From positions 3,358,085-3,422,084 of the forward strand of contig NZ_CP090949.1 in NCBI RefSeq assembly GCF_023823125.1: a stretch of 64,000 nt of DNA, read 5' to 3'. This DNA is from Erythrobacter aurantius. Lineage in GTDB: Bacteria > Pseudomonadota > Alphaproteobacteria > Sphingomonadales > Sphingomonadaceae. The notes beneath the pieces were generated by a model. The model saw only the letters and a list, made by a program, of their open reading frames with translations, was not told the origin of the DNA and did not search any database. Below, in pieces: positions 17,056-28,780 of this stretch. The position numbers and the translations under genes were made by a program. Every line of letters starts with the position of its first letter. The first letter of the stretch is position 1.

Positions 17056-18204
17056 ATGAACGCAATCCGTCCCTGGCGCACTATCGAGCGGCGCGAATGC
17101 CGTCAGATCATGGTCGGCAACGTGCCGGTTGGCGGCAATGCGCCGATCACCGTGCAGACGATGACGAACACGCCGACCGAAGACGCGGTGGCGACGCTTG
17201 ACCAGATCCGTCGTTGCGAAGAAGTCGGCTGCGACATCATCCGCGTGTCCTGCCCGACAGAGGAAGCGACCGCCGCATTCAAGAAGATCACCAAGGCCGC
17301 GCGCATCCCGATCGTCGCCGACATCCACTTCCACTACAAGCGCGCGCTGGAGGCCGCTGATGGCGGCGCTGCGTGCTTGCGGATCAACCCGGGCAACATC
17401 GGCTCATCGCAACGTGTCGCCGAAGTCGTCCGGGCGGCCAAGGCGAACGGCTGCGCGATCCGTATCGGAGTGAACGCCGGCAGCCTCGAGAAGCACCTGC
17501 TCGAGAAGTATGGCGAGCCCTGCCCGGAGGCGCTGATCGAAAGCGCGCTCGATCACATCAAGCTGTTGCAGGATCACGACTTCCACGAGTTCAAGGTGGC
17601 GGTGAAGGCCAGCGACGTGTTCCTCGCCGTGGCCGCCTATCACGGGCTGGCCGAAGCGGTCGATTGCCCGCTGCACCTAGGCATCACCGAGGCGGGCGGT
17701 CTGATCGGCGGGACGGTGAAGTCCTCCATAGGCATGGGCTCACTGTTGTGGGCCGGAATCGGAGACACGATCCGCGTCTCGCTTTCGGCTGAGCCGGAAG
17801 AAGAGGTGAAGGTCGGCTATCACATGCTCAAGGCGCTGGGCCTGCGCACACGCGGGGTGAAGGTCGTATCTTGCCCCAGCTGCTCGCGTCAGGGCTTTGA
17901 CGTGATCCGCACGGTGGAAACGCTCGAAAAGCGGCTTGAACACATCAAGACCCCGATGAGCCTTTCGGTGCTGGGCTGCGTCGTCAACGGCCCGGGTGAA
18001 GCGCGCGAAACCGACATCGGCCTGACGGGCGGCGGCGCGGGCAAGCACATGGTCTACCTCTCGGGCGTGAAAGCGCACGCGATCGAGGATGAAGACATGC
18101 TCGATCACATTGTGAAGCTGGTCGAGGAGAAAGCCGCCGCGATCGAAGCGGGTGAAGCGGTCGCCTTCGATCCGCATGCCGCGGCGGCGGAAGCTGCCAA
18201 ATGA
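17056..18204 (+). CDS. ispG: 4-hydroxy-3-methylbut-2-enyl diphosphate synthase (flavodoxin-type)
   Basis: A 382-residue IspG/GcpE of the MEP isoprenoid pathway, converting MEcPP to HMBPP with a 4Fe-4S cluster. The N-terminal TIM barrel has the family QTMTNT and DIHFHYK stretches; the C-terminal reductase-like domain has the three cluster cysteines in SCPSCSRQG and [10 protein letters not shown]. It supplies precursors for ubiquinone, carotenoids and the phytyl tail of bacteriochlorophyll. No good ribosome-binding site before the ATG. It ends in an ATGA overlap with the next gene. Confidence 0.97.
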   Translation: MNAIRPWRTIERRECRQIMVGNVPVGGNAPITVQTMTNTPTEDAVATLDQIRRCEEVGCDIIRVSCPTEEATAAFKKITKAARIPIVADIHFHYKRALEAADGGAACLRINPGNIGSSQRVAEVVRAAKANGCAIRIGVNAGSLEKHLLEKYGEPCPEALIESALDHIKLLQDHDFHEFKVAVKASDVFLAVAAYHGLAEAVDCPLHLGITEAGGLIGGTVKSSIGMGSLLWAGIGDTIRVSLSAEPEEEVKVGYHMLKALGLRTRGVKVVSCPSCSRQGFDVIRTVETLEKRLEHIKTPMSLSVLGCVVNGPGEARETDIGLTGGGAGKHMVYLSGVKAHAIEDEDMLDHIVKLVEEKAAAIEAGEAVAFDPHAAAAEAAK

Positions 18205-18725
18205 TCAAACCGATAGTGTCGGGGCTAGCCGCCGGACTGCTGCTGGTGGGCTGCACCACAGTGGCCGAAAAGACCGCGCACAGCGCGCATGACTATCCCG
18301 AAGCGCGCTCATACACCGTCAGCGACGACGCCATGGGCGATGTCGACGCGGCGCTGAAACGCGCACAGGCGAATGGCAAGCGGGTGCTGCTGGTGATGGG
18401 CGGTAACTGGTGCCACGACAGCCGCGCGCTCGCCGGATGGCTGGCAAGCGAACGGATCGGCGCATTGGTGCAGGCGGAATACGAACTGGTGTTCGTCAAC
18501 ATCGGAATGCCGCAGACAGGTGACGGGCACAACCTAGCCGTGGCGCGAAGGTTCGGCATTCAGGAAGTACCGGGCACGCCCAACCTGCTCGTGCTGACCG
18601 CAGAGGGCGAACTGGTGAACCCCGACACGGCGACAACATGGCGCAATGCCGCGAGCCGCAGCGAGGATGCGATCCACGAAGAACTGGCGATGCTGACCAA
18701 GGCTGCCGTTCCCGCAGCACCATGA
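18201..18725 (+). CDS. Thioredoxin-fold lipoprotein with a single-Cys WCHDS motif
   Basis: A 174-residue protein. A signal peptide ends at the lipobox LVGC (Cys18), so it should be a lipoprotein. A thioredoxin-like domain follows (about 45-165) with [16 protein letters not shown] where thioredoxins have WCxxC: only the first Cys (71) is kept, and cis-Pro-like [10 protein letters not shown] is present. Without the resolving Cys it cannot act as a classical disulfide oxidoreductase; a monothiol or binding role is possible. Translationally coupled on both sides, to ispG and mntP. Confidence 0.8.
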   Translation: MIKPIVSGLAAGLLLVGCTTVAEKTAHSAHDYPEARSYTVSDDAMGDVDAALKRAQANGKRVLLVMGGNWCHDSRALAGWLASERIGALVQAEYELVFVNIGMPQTGDGHNLAVARRFGIQEVPGTPNLLVLTAEGELVNPDTATTWRNAASRSEDAIHEELAMLTKAAVPAAP

Positions 18726-19267
18726 TCGCCGCCCTGCTGCTTGCCTTCGCGCTGGCGATGGACGCCTTTGCCGTGGCGCTGACGCAAGGCGCGCGGTTCC
18801 GGCCCGGACTGGCAGGCACTGCTACCATTGCGCTCACCTTCGGCGTATTCCAGGCGGTCATGCCCCTGATCGGCTGGGGCATCGGATACGCAGCTTTCGC
18901 CTACATCGAAGCGGTCGATCACTGGATCGCCTTCGCTCTCCTCACCTTCCTCGGCGTGCGTATGCTGGGCGGCCATGTGGGCGAGGAAGAGGCCTCGCAA
19001 GCGCTGACCGGTCGAGCGCTGCTCGTCGCAGGGGTGGCAACCAGCATTGATGCCCTTGCCGCCGGGATAACGCTACCTACGCTCAGCGTCGCACCCCTTA
19101 CCGCCGTTGCGCTGATCGGCATTGTAACCGCAATCATGAGCGCAGGGGGCGTAGCCCTGGGCCGCACCGCGGGCGACCGCTGGGGCGAATGGGCGGAACG
19201 CGCCGGGGGCGTGATCCTGATTGCGCTGGGTTGCAAGATACTGGCCGAACACACGGGCTTTCTGTGA
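18722..19267 (+). CDS. mntP: Manganese efflux pump MntP
   Basis: A 181-residue membrane protein with six predicted helices and the two MntP/DUF204 signature segments, [11 protein letters not shown] (13-23) and [11 protein letters not shown] (about 102-112), whose Asp residues are important for Mn2+ export. Start chosen at the ATG at 18722 that overlaps the upstream stop; a longer reading would run back into the lipoprotein gene. No yybP-ykoY riboswitch is evident, and as an internal cistron it should follow ispG operon transcription. Confidence 0.92.
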   Translation: MIAALLLAFALAMDAFAVALTQGARFRPGLAGTATIALTFGVFQAVMPLIGWGIGYAAFAYIEAVDHWIAFALLTFLGVRMLGGHVGEEEASQALTGRALLVAGVATSIDALAAGITLPTLSVAPLTAVALIGIVTAIMSAGGVALGRTAGDRWGEWAERAGGVILIALGCKILAEHTGFL

Positions 19268-19272
19268 AGCCG

Positions 19273-20190
19273 ATGCTGCACGTTGTTCACCACGCGGATT
19301 ACATGGCCCCGCGCCCGGAACGCGGCACCTTTCGTTTCGACAAATACTACCTCGTGATGGAAGCCCTGAGGGCATCAGGCGCGCCCATCACCGAACACGC
19401 GCCAGAGCCATGCCCGCGCGAATGGCTCGAAGCGGTGCATTGCCCGTCATACGTGGACGAGGTGTTTCGCGCCGCAGTCCCACGCGAAAAGGAACGCCGG
19501 ATCGGCTTTCCCGTCACGCCCGCCATCACCAGCCGCGTCCGCCACACCAATGGCGGCACATGGCTCGCGGCGAGGCTCGCGATGCAGCACGGATATGCCG
19601 CCAATTCCGCTGCCGGAAGCCACCATTCGCTGCACGAAACGGGCGCAGGCTATTGCGTGTTCAACGATCTCGCGGTCGCTTCGAACCGGCTGATTGCAGA
19701 GGGCGACGCAAGGCGCATACTCATCGTCGATCTCGACGTGCATCAGGGCGACGGCACCGCCAGCCTCACCGCCGGTCGGGAGGACATCTTCACCCTCTCA
19801 TTGCACGCCGAAAAGAACTTCCCCGTGCGCAAGGCTCGATCAAGCCGCGACGTCGGCCTGCCTGACGGGATCGACGATGACGGTTTTATGGAGGCGCTCG
19901 ATAGGCATCTGCCCGAGATCCTCGACAGCTTCGAACCTGATCTGGTGCTGTATCAAGCCGGAGTCGATCCGCATTTCGATGACAAGCTTGGCCGGCTTTC
20001 CCTGACCGACGAAGGGCTGGAGCGGCGGGATCGGTTCGTGGTGAACCATGCACGCTGCAGAGGGTTGCCGGTGGCTTCCGCGCTTGGTGGCGGTTACGGA
20101 GACGATCAGCGTGCCGTGGCCGAGCGGCACGCCCGCTCGATGCTGACAATGGCGAATGAGAACCTGCGAGTGTCGCAATCGCGGGGATGA
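19273..20190 (+). CDS. Histone deacetylase / acetylpolyamine amidohydrolase family protein
   Basis: A 305-residue zinc-dependent deacetylase. It has the paired active-site histidines ([17 protein letters not shown]), the metal-binding DLDVHQGDG, a second Asp in YQAGVDPH, and the GGGYG loop near the C-terminus. Bacterial members deacetylate acetylpolyamines or protein lysines; the true substrate cannot be inferred. A GTG at 19264 would overlap the mntP stop as GTGA and is an equally reasonable start; the ATG at 19273 matches the usual family N-terminus. Fourth cistron of the ispG operon. Confidence 0.9.
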   Translation: MLHVVHHADYMAPRPERGTFRFDKYYLVMEALRASGAPITEHAPEPCPREWLEAVHCPSYVDEVFRAAVPREKERRIGFPVTPAITSRVRHTNGGTWLAARLAMQHGYAANSAAGSHHSLHETGAGYCVFNDLAVASNRLIAEGDARRILIVDLDVHQGDGTASLTAGREDIFTLSLHAEKNFPVRKARSSRDVGLPDGIDDDGFMEALDRHLPEILDSFEPDLVLYQAGVDPHFDDKLGRLSLTDEGLERRDRFVVNHARCRGLPVASALGGGYGDDQRAVAERHARSMLTMANENLRVSQSRG

Positions 20191-20227
20191 TGCTACTCCG
20201 CTGCGACCACAAGGACGGAGTTGATCA

Positions 20228-21676
20228 ATGGCAGAGCAGGAAACCGATTACCTCATCATCGGGGCAGGTGCGGTGGGGCTGGCTTTTGCCGATACGCTGA
20301 TCGACGAAGACCCCGATTACCACATCACCATCGTCGACAAGCACGCCAGGCCCGGCGGGCATTGGAACGATGCCTACTCCTTCGTTGCCCTGCACCAACC
20401 AAGCGCGACCTACGGTGTCAATTCGATGGAAATGTGCCCCGATCGAAGGGACGAACACGGCCACAATGCCGGGATGTTTCCACTGGCCAAACACGCCGAA
20501 ATCCTCGCCTATTACAGCAGGCTGATGACGGACCGGCTGATCCCGAGCGGGCGCGTCGCCTATTTCCCGCTAACCGAATATCTGGCGCAGGACGGCACAC
20601 GACACAGCGCCCGCAGCATCCTTTCAGGCGAAGATCACAGCTTTACCGTCCGGCGCAAGCTGGTGGATGCGACATGGTTCCAGACCTCCGTCCCCTCCAC
20701 CCACAAGCCCGGCTTCGACATTGGCGATGGCACCCGCTTCGCCATTCCGGGGGACTTGCCGCAGCTTTGGAAAGACCCGGAAAACCTGCCTGCGCATTAC
20801 TGCATTCTCGGCGGGGGCAAGACTGCGATGGACACCGCTGTCTGGCTGCTGGAAGCCGGGGTCGCGCCCGATCGGATCGACTGGGTTCGCCCGCGTGACA
20901 GCTGGATGTTCAATCGCAGGCTGCTGCAACCCGCCCGCCACGCAATCGACGACCTGGTCCAGTTCCAGATCGATCTGGTCGAATGCGCCGACGCCTCCGA
21001 AAGCGGGGACGAAATGTTCGCCATGTTGGGCGAACGCGGCACCATGCTTCGGATCGATCCCGAGGTAACGCCCAAGATGTTCCATTTTGCCGTCATTTCC
21101 GAAGGCGAGATCGAGCTGCTGCGCCGCATCACCCGCGTCCATCGCGGCAAGCGCGTGACCGCGCTGGAACCCGATGCAATGCTGTTCGGGAAAGAACGGA
21201 TTGCCATGCCCGCCGGCACACTCTTCGTCGATTGCACCGCCACCGCAGTCCCGTTCCATGCGCGTGAGAACAAGCAGCCGTTCTTCGACGGTGACCGGAT
21301 CACGCTGCAACTCGCTCAGGTGCCGTTCGTCCCCTACAGCGCGGCGCTTGCGGCGTTTCTCGAAGCCAATTTCGACACGGATGAAGAAAAGAACAATCTT
21401 GTTCCCCCCGCGCCGCTGACGGATTCGACCGACACCTACCCTTACGCGGTGATGGCCAACCTGATGAGCACCGCAATCCTTTCCGGTAACGAGAAAACCA
21501 ATGCCTGGAACGCAAAGAGCCGCCTGCACCCCACTGGCCCGGCAATTGCACAGATGATGAAAGTGCAGGACCCGCGCCTTGCCGCACTGGCCAAGGTCGG
21601 GCCGAAGATTCAACGGCATATGCCCGGCGTCATCAAGCTGGGCATGGCGGCCAAGGCGATCCACGAGGCGCAATAA
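20228..21676 (+). CDS. FAD/NAD(P)-binding monooxygenase-like oxidoreductase
   Basis: A 482-residue flavoprotein. It has an N-terminal FAD-binding GAGAVG (12-17), an HxxGGHW-like ARPGGHWNDAY near 42, and a second dinucleotide fold GGGKTAMD (about 197). The architecture is like class B flavin monooxygenases, but the BVMO fingerprint is not clearly present, so the reaction is left open. ACGGAG precedes the start. It lies 37 nt after the deacetylase gene and may be the tail of that operon. Confidence 0.75.
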   Translation: MAEQETDYLIIGAGAVGLAFADTLIDEDPDYHITIVDKHARPGGHWNDAYSFVALHQPSATYGVNSMEMCPDRRDEHGHNAGMFPLAKHAEILAYYSRLMTDRLIPSGRVAYFPLTEYLAQDGTRHSARSILSGEDHSFTVRRKLVDATWFQTSVPSTHKPGFDIGDGTRFAIPGDLPQLWKDPENLPAHYCILGGGKTAMDTAVWLLEAGVAPDRIDWVRPRDSWMFNRRLLQPARHAIDDLVQFQIDLVECADASESGDEMFAMLGERGTMLRIDPEVTPKMFHFAVISEGEIELLRRITRVHRGKRVTALEPDAMLFGKERIAMPAGTLFVDCTATAVPFHARENKQPFFDGDRITLQLAQVPFVPYSAALAAFLEANFDTDEEKNNLVPPAPLTDSTDTYPYAVMANLMSTAILSGNEKTNAWNAKSRLHPTGPAIAQMMKVQDPRLAALAKVGPKIQRHMPGVIKLGMAAKAIHEAQ

Positions 21677-21722
21677 AAAGGATTCACGGGAACGCCATAA
21701 TTGGGTAGATAGTATTGCAATT

Positions 21723-22448
21723 ATGAAGCGTCGCGATCTTCTCAAATCCGGCCTTGCCGCCGGGATCATCGCCGGAGCCTCTCTGGCAGTGCCCGCCCTG
21801 CCCGCAAGGCTCGCTGCGCAACCGCGCGCAGGATCAGTGCGCGACCGCGTACTTTTCGACATCGCCAAGCGCGAGCTTGACCGGGCAGGCGATGCGATCT
21901 GGCGGCGCGACATTGTCGGCATTGCCGATTTCGGCGTCCATTCGGCGCAGCAGCGGTTCTACTTCGTCAATCTTGATCGTGAAGAAGTCACAGCTGCGCA
22001 CGTCAGCCACGGGACAGGCTCCGATCCGGAGCATGACGGGTGGTTGACGCGGTACTCAAATGTCGAAGGCTCCAACGCCACCAGCAAGGGTGCCTATGTC
22101 ACCTGGGAATGGTATCAGGGCCGCTACGGCACGTCGGTACGGCTCGGCGGGCTTGATTCCACCAATGATGCGGCGCTGCGGCGCTATATCGTGATGCACC
22201 GTGCGACATATGCCGAACCGTCTCATATCGAACGGTGGGGGCGATTGGGCAGATCGAACGGTTGCTTTGCATTCGGATCGGACAATTTCCGCACCGCGTT
22301 GCTTAACCTGTCGGGTGGACGCTTGCTCTATGCCGACAGCCTCGGCCTGCAAGACAATGGCGCGATGCTGACCCGCGAACAGCAACTCGCCGCGCTGACA
22401 CCGGATGTGCCCAGCGCGATGCAGCGGTACAGTCCTGGCGCGTTTTAG
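21723..22448 (+). CDS. Murein L,D-transpeptidase catalytic domain protein
   Basis: A 241-residue secreted protein with a Tat-like KRRDLL N-terminus and a signal peptide ending near residue 32. The catalytic region contains YIVMHRATYAEP and RSNGCFAFG, where Cys is the nucleophile; this is the 'murein L,D-transpeptidase catalytic domain' family rather than standard YkuD with SHGC(I/V)R. It probably crosslinks or trims peptidoglycan, or anchors proteins to it. A second, unrelated-subfamily L,D-transpeptidase is encoded about 0.4 kb away on the other strand. Confidence 0.85.
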   Translation: MKRRDLLKSGLAAGIIAGASLAVPALPARLAAQPRAGSVRDRVLFDIAKRELDRAGDAIWRRDIVGIADFGVHSAQQRFYFVNLDREEVTAAHVSHGTGSDPEHDGWLTRYSNVEGSNATSKGAYVTWEWYQGRYGTSVRLGGLDSTNDAALRRYIVMHRATYAEPSHIERWGRLGRSNGCFAFGSDNFRTALLNLSGGRLLYADSLGLQDNGAMLTREQQLAALTPDVPSAMQRYSPGAF

Positions 22449-22453
22449 GGGCG

Positions 22454-22891
22454 GTGGATTACCGGCCCGACCCTATCCCCGTCGCGCTTGGCAAATCCAT
22501 TATCGGTGGAAGTCTGATCGGCGGGTTCTGCCTGACAATCTTCGCCATCATTTTCGACGGCATTTACATGGAATGGAGCAGCCTCGGCGCGATTCTGTTT
22601 TACCCCTTCTTCGCCGCAGCGCTGAGCATGATGTTCGTCATACCGTGCGTATTGACGGGTGGGCTTATCACCGCGCTTGCCATTCGGCATTTGCCGTTGG
22701 GACGCGGCGCTTCGCTGGGATTGTGTATCCTCGCAGCACTGCTCACACAGGCAGCCGCATTGTCGATAGTTGGAATGGGCGACCCTGATTATTTCTGGAT
22801 CGTCGCCCTGCCCTTCTCCGTTGGAGCGGCGCTCACTCTGTGGTGGAGCCTCGCCCCTAGCTATCCTGCAGATCGTCCTCGATCACGATGA
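22454..22891 (+). CDS. Hypothetical four-helix membrane protein
   Basis: A 145-residue protein from a GTG start 5 nt after the previous stop. Four hydrophobic segments (about 13-36, 45-74, 86-106, 114-131) make it an integral membrane protein; no family recognised. The short gap suggests co-transcription with the upstream transpeptidase. The last 35 nt overlap the end of the convergent L,D-transpeptidase gene, so the final 11 residues are read from sequence also coding on the other strand. Confidence 0.6.
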   Translation: MDYRPDPIPVALGKSIIGGSLIGGFCLTIFAIIFDGIYMEWSSLGAILFYPFFAAALSMMFVIPCVLTGGLITALAIRHLPLGRGASLGLCILAALLTQAAALSIVGMGDPDYFWIVALPFSVGAALTLWWSLAPSYPADRPRSR

Positions 22892-24242
22892 TTTCGTCAT
22901 CGCTTTCGCCCGAGCGGTTTTCGACGCGCGGCTTGTCGAAGCTGGCCAGCACCGGAGCATCGCGCTCGTAGATGTCGTTGAAGGTCCGCAGCTCGCCGTC
23001 GATGTCGGTCGCCATGGTGAAATAGGTGATATAGGCCGGGAATTCCCGCTCCAGCATAACCTTGGTGTATTTGCCCGAAGACGAAATCGCCACCGCTTCG
23101 TCTTTCGTAGCGCCGCGCCCTAGAATCGCCATGGTGATCGCCAGTTCCAGCGCGCGTTCGGTTCGGATGCAGCCATGCGACAAAGCCCGGTTGGCATTGG
23201 CGAACAGGTGACGCGAAGGTGTGTCGTGGAAGAAAATCGCGTGCGAATTGGGCATTTCCAGCTTCATCTGGCCCAACGAATTGCCCGGCCCCGGCTGTTG
23301 CACCACGGTGATATAGCCATTCGCGCCGCGCGTGGCGGTGTAGCCATTGGCCCGCGCCCATGACGGATTGTTGAGCACCCGCTGACCCAGCCCTTCGCCG
23401 CGCACGATGGATTGCGGCACCGTCCAAGTAGGGTTGAACACCACCCCTTCGACCATTTCGGCCAGCTGCGGTGTGGCGGTGCGCCCCGGCTTGCCGACAA
23501 TGGTGCGATAGCTGCGGATGATCTTGTCATTGACGGTCAGCCGCAGCTGGTATTCGGGCACGTTGGTGATCAGGTACTGCCGCCCCAGATCGCGCGCCAG
23601 CCAGCGCCAGCGATCCATGTTGGCGCGGATCAGCTTGCGCTTCGCCGCTTCGCTTTCGGGGGTCGCGACCAGTTCTTCACGCAAACGCGCATAGTCGGGA
23701 TGGGTCGGATGCAGGCTCGCCAGCGTGCCAGCCACATCACCGGTCTCGAGCGCCTGCGTCAGCAGATCGCCAGTGCGGAAACGGTCACGGTCGGGATCGA
23801 CTACAAACCATTGCACCCGCGCGTCTGCCGGCGTGCGCCCGTCGCGCAGATCCTCCACCAGCCAGACAAAGCTTTTCGAAGCGAGCGCGTTCAGCTCTTC
23901 GGATTCGCCCTCCAGAAGCAGCATGCGGAGCTGCTCAAGGTTGTATTCGGCCGGGTTCAGACCTTCGGCACCGATACCCTTGATAACATTGACGAGGGCG
24001 GAGGCGTTTTCGAGGCTCCATTCCTGAATGATCGGCCCCGGAGGCGCGAGGTCGCCCTGAACGATCGGCTCTGACACCATTTGCGGGAAAGCTTCATCAA
24101 AACTGGCGCCGGGCGCAGGAGCGCGGGCAGGAGCAGCAGTAGGCGCGACCTGCCGGGCTGCATCATCCTGCGCGACGGCACCGCTCCCGATCAGGGATGC
24201 TGCGGCAATTCCGCCCGCCAAAGTGCTCAACCAGCTGCGCAT
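22857..24242 (-). CDS. L,D-transpeptidase (YcbB/LdtD-like, YkuD domain)
   Basis: A 461-residue protein with a signal peptide (about 1-24), an Ala/Pro-rich stretch, a scaffold domain with a PG-binding-like helical part (about 60-230) and a YkuD catalytic domain (about 235-410). The active-site motif HGCIRTERALELA carries the catalytic Cys; NSHAIFFHDTPS lies before it. It should form 3-3 crosslinks in peptidoglycan. Size and the insert between scaffold and catalytic site resemble YcbB. The C-terminus ends in an acidic tail. Confidence 0.92.
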   Translation of the reverse strand: MRSWLSTLAGGIAAASLIGSGAVAQDDAARQVAPTAAPARAPAPGASFDEAFPQMVSEPIVQGDLAPPGPIIQEWSLENASALVNVIKGIGAEGLNPAEYNLEQLRMLLLEGESEELNALASKSFVWLVEDLRDGRTPADARVQWFVVDPDRDRFRTGDLLTQALETGDVAGTLASLHPTHPDYARLREELVATPESEAAKRKLIRANMDRWRWLARDLGRQYLITNVPEYQLRLTVNDKIIRSYRTIVGKPGRTATPQLAEMVEGVVFNPTWTVPQSIVRGEGLGQRVLNNPSWARANGYTATRGANGYITVVQQPGPGNSLGQMKLEMPNSHAIFFHDTPSRHLFANANRALSHGCIRTERALELAITMAILGRGATKDEAVAISSSGKYTKVMLEREFPAYITYFTMATDIDGELRTFNDIYERDAPVLASFDKPRVENRSGESDDEIIVIEDDLQDS

Positions 24243-24425
24243 AGAACCCTTCCCATAGTGCGATCCGCCCCAGAATGGCGGCGCCTATCTGCGATTATAC
24301 CCCTGACTGCCAGACGCTATCAAGATGAACGGCTTTCGCTGCGATGAATTCTGTCCAAAAGACCTTTTCAGGCAATGCGAAGAATGCGTGACCTTGAACC
24401 GCTTGCGCCCTAACAGGCGGCGACT

Positions 24426-25325
24426 ATGGCACAGCCCGCACCTCCATCCCTTGCCCGCCTGCTGCCATTCGCGGCCGCGGCCTTGGGCGTGGGCTGCCTG
24501 TCGCTGATGGATGCCTTCATGAAAGAGGCGGCGCTGGTGACGGGCACTTACACCGCGACGGTGCTGCGCAGCCTGATGGGTGCAGCTTTGATCGCGCCGT
24601 TCTGGTTTTGGCGCAAAACGGCCTGGCCCACCCGTCCCGTGATGAAACTGCACATAGAACGCGGCATCATTTCCGCCTTCATGGCCCTCAGCTTCTTCTT
24701 CGCATTGACCAAGCTGCCGCTGGCCGAGGCTATCGCGATCAGTTTTGTAGCGCCCTTGATCGCGCTCTACCTCGCACGGGTTCTGCTGGGCGAAGTGATC
24801 CGGCCCAAGGCGATTTTCGCAAGCCTGCTGGGGTTTGCGGGCACTCTGGTCATCGTCGGGGGCAAGATCGGCGGCGGCGATTTCGATCATGATGCAGCGC
24901 TGGGCCTTGCATCGCTGATGGTTTCGGCGCTGCTTTATGCCTACAACTTCATTGTCGTCCGCCGCCAAAGCCAAGTGGCAGGACCGGTCGAGATCGCCAC
25001 CTTTCACAGCGGGATCGGCGGACTGGTGCTGCTGCTGTTCGCACCCTTCGTTGCCACACCGCCGGTTTCAGCCGCATTGGTGCCTCTGGCCTGTGCGGCG
25101 GTGTTGACAGTGGGAGGGGCGATGGCGATCGCATGGGCCTATGCCCGCGCCGAGGCACAGGCACTGGTACCCATCGAGTATTCCGGCTTTCTCTGGGCCA
25201 GCGCGCTCGGATGGGCGTTCTTTGACGAGGCGGTGACGCTGCCTACTCTGGCCGGAACGATTCTGATCGTAACCGGGTGCTGGCTGGCGACCAGAAAGGG
25301 CCGAAAAGCCCCGGAAACGGCCTAG
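24426..25325 (+). CDS. EamA / DMT-superfamily transporter
   Basis: A 299-residue protein with ten predicted transmembrane helices in two EamA repeats (about 10-145 and 160-290). Typical features are LSLMDAFMKEAAL in helix 1, EAIAISFVAPLIALYLAR in helix 4 and VPIEYSGFLWASALGW in helix 9. Such carriers export small metabolites; the substrate is not predictable. The 183-bp gap upstream, next to the divergent L,D-transpeptidase, shows nothing I recognise. Confidence 0.88.
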   Translation: MAQPAPPSLARLLPFAAAALGVGCLSLMDAFMKEAALVTGTYTATVLRSLMGAALIAPFWFWRKTAWPTRPVMKLHIERGIISAFMALSFFFALTKLPLAEAIAISFVAPLIALYLARVLLGEVIRPKAIFASLLGFAGTLVIVGGKIGGGDFDHDAALGLASLMVSALLYAYNFIVVRRQSQVAGPVEIATFHSGIGGLVLLLFAPFVATPPVSAALVPLACAAVLTVGGAMAIAWAYARAEAQALVPIEYSGFLWASALGWAFFDEAVTLPTLAGTILIVTGCWLATRKGRKAPETA

Positions 25326-25355
25326 GCATAGCCCATTAGTCGGAATCCTTCCTTC

Positions 25356-25385
25356 CAAGGGTGCCTCCCCCTTGACCTGAGGCAC
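25356..25385 (+). promoter_or_regulatory. Mutually exclusive hairpin pair upstream of acnA
   Basis: CAAGGG (25356-25361) can pair with CCCTTG (25369-25374), and GTGCCTC (25361-25367) with GAGGCAC (25379-25385). The two stems interlock and cannot both form, a typical layout for a switch, although one of them may simply end the upstream transporter transcript. There is no clear U-run after either stem. Confidence 0.4.
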
Positions 25386-25441
25386 GCAGTCTAGCAGTTG
25401 CGGGCCTGAGATTACTCTACCGGACTGGATCACCCGGATCC

Positions 25442-25465
25442 CCTTTTTCGCCCCGACGAAAAAGG
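25442..25465 (+). promoter_or_regulatory. Strong hairpin just before the acnA ribosome-binding site
   Basis: CCTTTTTCG (25442-25450), loop CCCCGA, CGAAAAAGG (25457-25465): a perfect 9-bp stem ending 28 nt before the acnA ATG, close to the AAGAAGGAT site. No U-tract follows, so it looks like a 5' untranslated structure rather than a terminator. Confidence 0.5.
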
Positions 25466-25493
25466 CCAGCTTTAAGAAGGATGGGACACACCG

Positions 25494-28166
<2,673 letters not shown>

Positions 28167-28189
28167 TCGGGAGCCCAAAGGAGCAACGA

Positions 28190-28699
28190 ATGAACCCGGC
28201 GCGTCTCGCCCTTTCCTTCCCCGCCGTGCTGGCGCTTGCCGCCTGCGCACCGGGAGAGGATGACGATGGCAAGCGCGCGCCGGGTCCTCCGATCGGTTTC
28301 GAACTGGCAATGGCGCGTGAACCGGCGCCCGAGCCCACCGCCGGAAGCCGATCAGACGAACGGGCTGAAGATCAGGCGCAGGTAATAGACCTGACGCCCG
28401 AACAGCTTGCCGAGCGCATGGCAGCTGGCGACATCATGCTCGTCGATGTCCGCACCGCAGAAGAAGTCGCGGAAGGCATGATCACCGGAGCAGTTCATAT
28501 CCCGCTCGACCAATTCGCACCCGGGCCGGACTTGCTTGCGCAGGCCGACGGCCGCGAAATCGTGCTCTATTGCCGGTCAGGTCGCCGATCCGGTATCGCG
28601 GGGGAGGCACTGTCGGCCTATCTCGAACAGCCCGTTAGCCATCTGGCGGGTGGCATCATCGCTTGGCAAACTGCCGACAAGGCTGTGACCGCACCCTGA
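28190..28699 (+). CDS. Rhodanese-domain lipoprotein
   Basis: A 169-residue protein with a signal peptide and lipobox LAAC (Cys19), a disordered acidic/Pro linker (about 22-63), and one rhodanese domain (about 65-165). The active-site loop CRSGRRS starts at Cys128, so persulfide transfer is possible; DVRTAEE and GGIIAW are the usual flanking motifs. Probably periplasmic sulfur handling. AAAGGAG (28178-28184) precedes the ATG. It is likely co-transcribed with acnA and ends before a strong terminator. Confidence 0.88.
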   Translation: MNPARLALSFPAVLALAACAPGEDDDGKRAPGPPIGFELAMAREPAPEPTAGSRSDERAEDQAQVIDLTPEQLAERMAAGDIMLVDVRTAEEVAEGMITGAVHIPLDQFAPGPDLLAQADGREIVLYCRSGRRSGIAGEALSAYLEQPVSHLAGGIIAWQTADKAVTAP

Positions 28700-28725
28700 T
28701 CGGGTAGTTCACGGCCGCGAATCAG

Positions 28726-28760
28726 AAAGGGCGGCTCCCGCTGGGGAAGCCGCCCTTTTT
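28726..28760. terminator. Intrinsic terminator, probably bidirectional
   Basis: AAAGGGCGGCT (28726-28736) pairs with AGCCGCCCTTT (28748-28758) and is followed by a run of Ts to 28760. On the other strand the same stem starts with As and ends in Ts, so it can end both the acnA-rhodanese transcript and the convergent Ser/Gly repeat gene. Confidence 0.85.
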
Positions 28761-28780
28761 GCGTCCGTGGGACAGAGGGA

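Noticed and set aside
20624..21922. 432-codon open frame antisense to the flavin oxidoreductase
   Set aside because: Shadow of the gene on the other strand.
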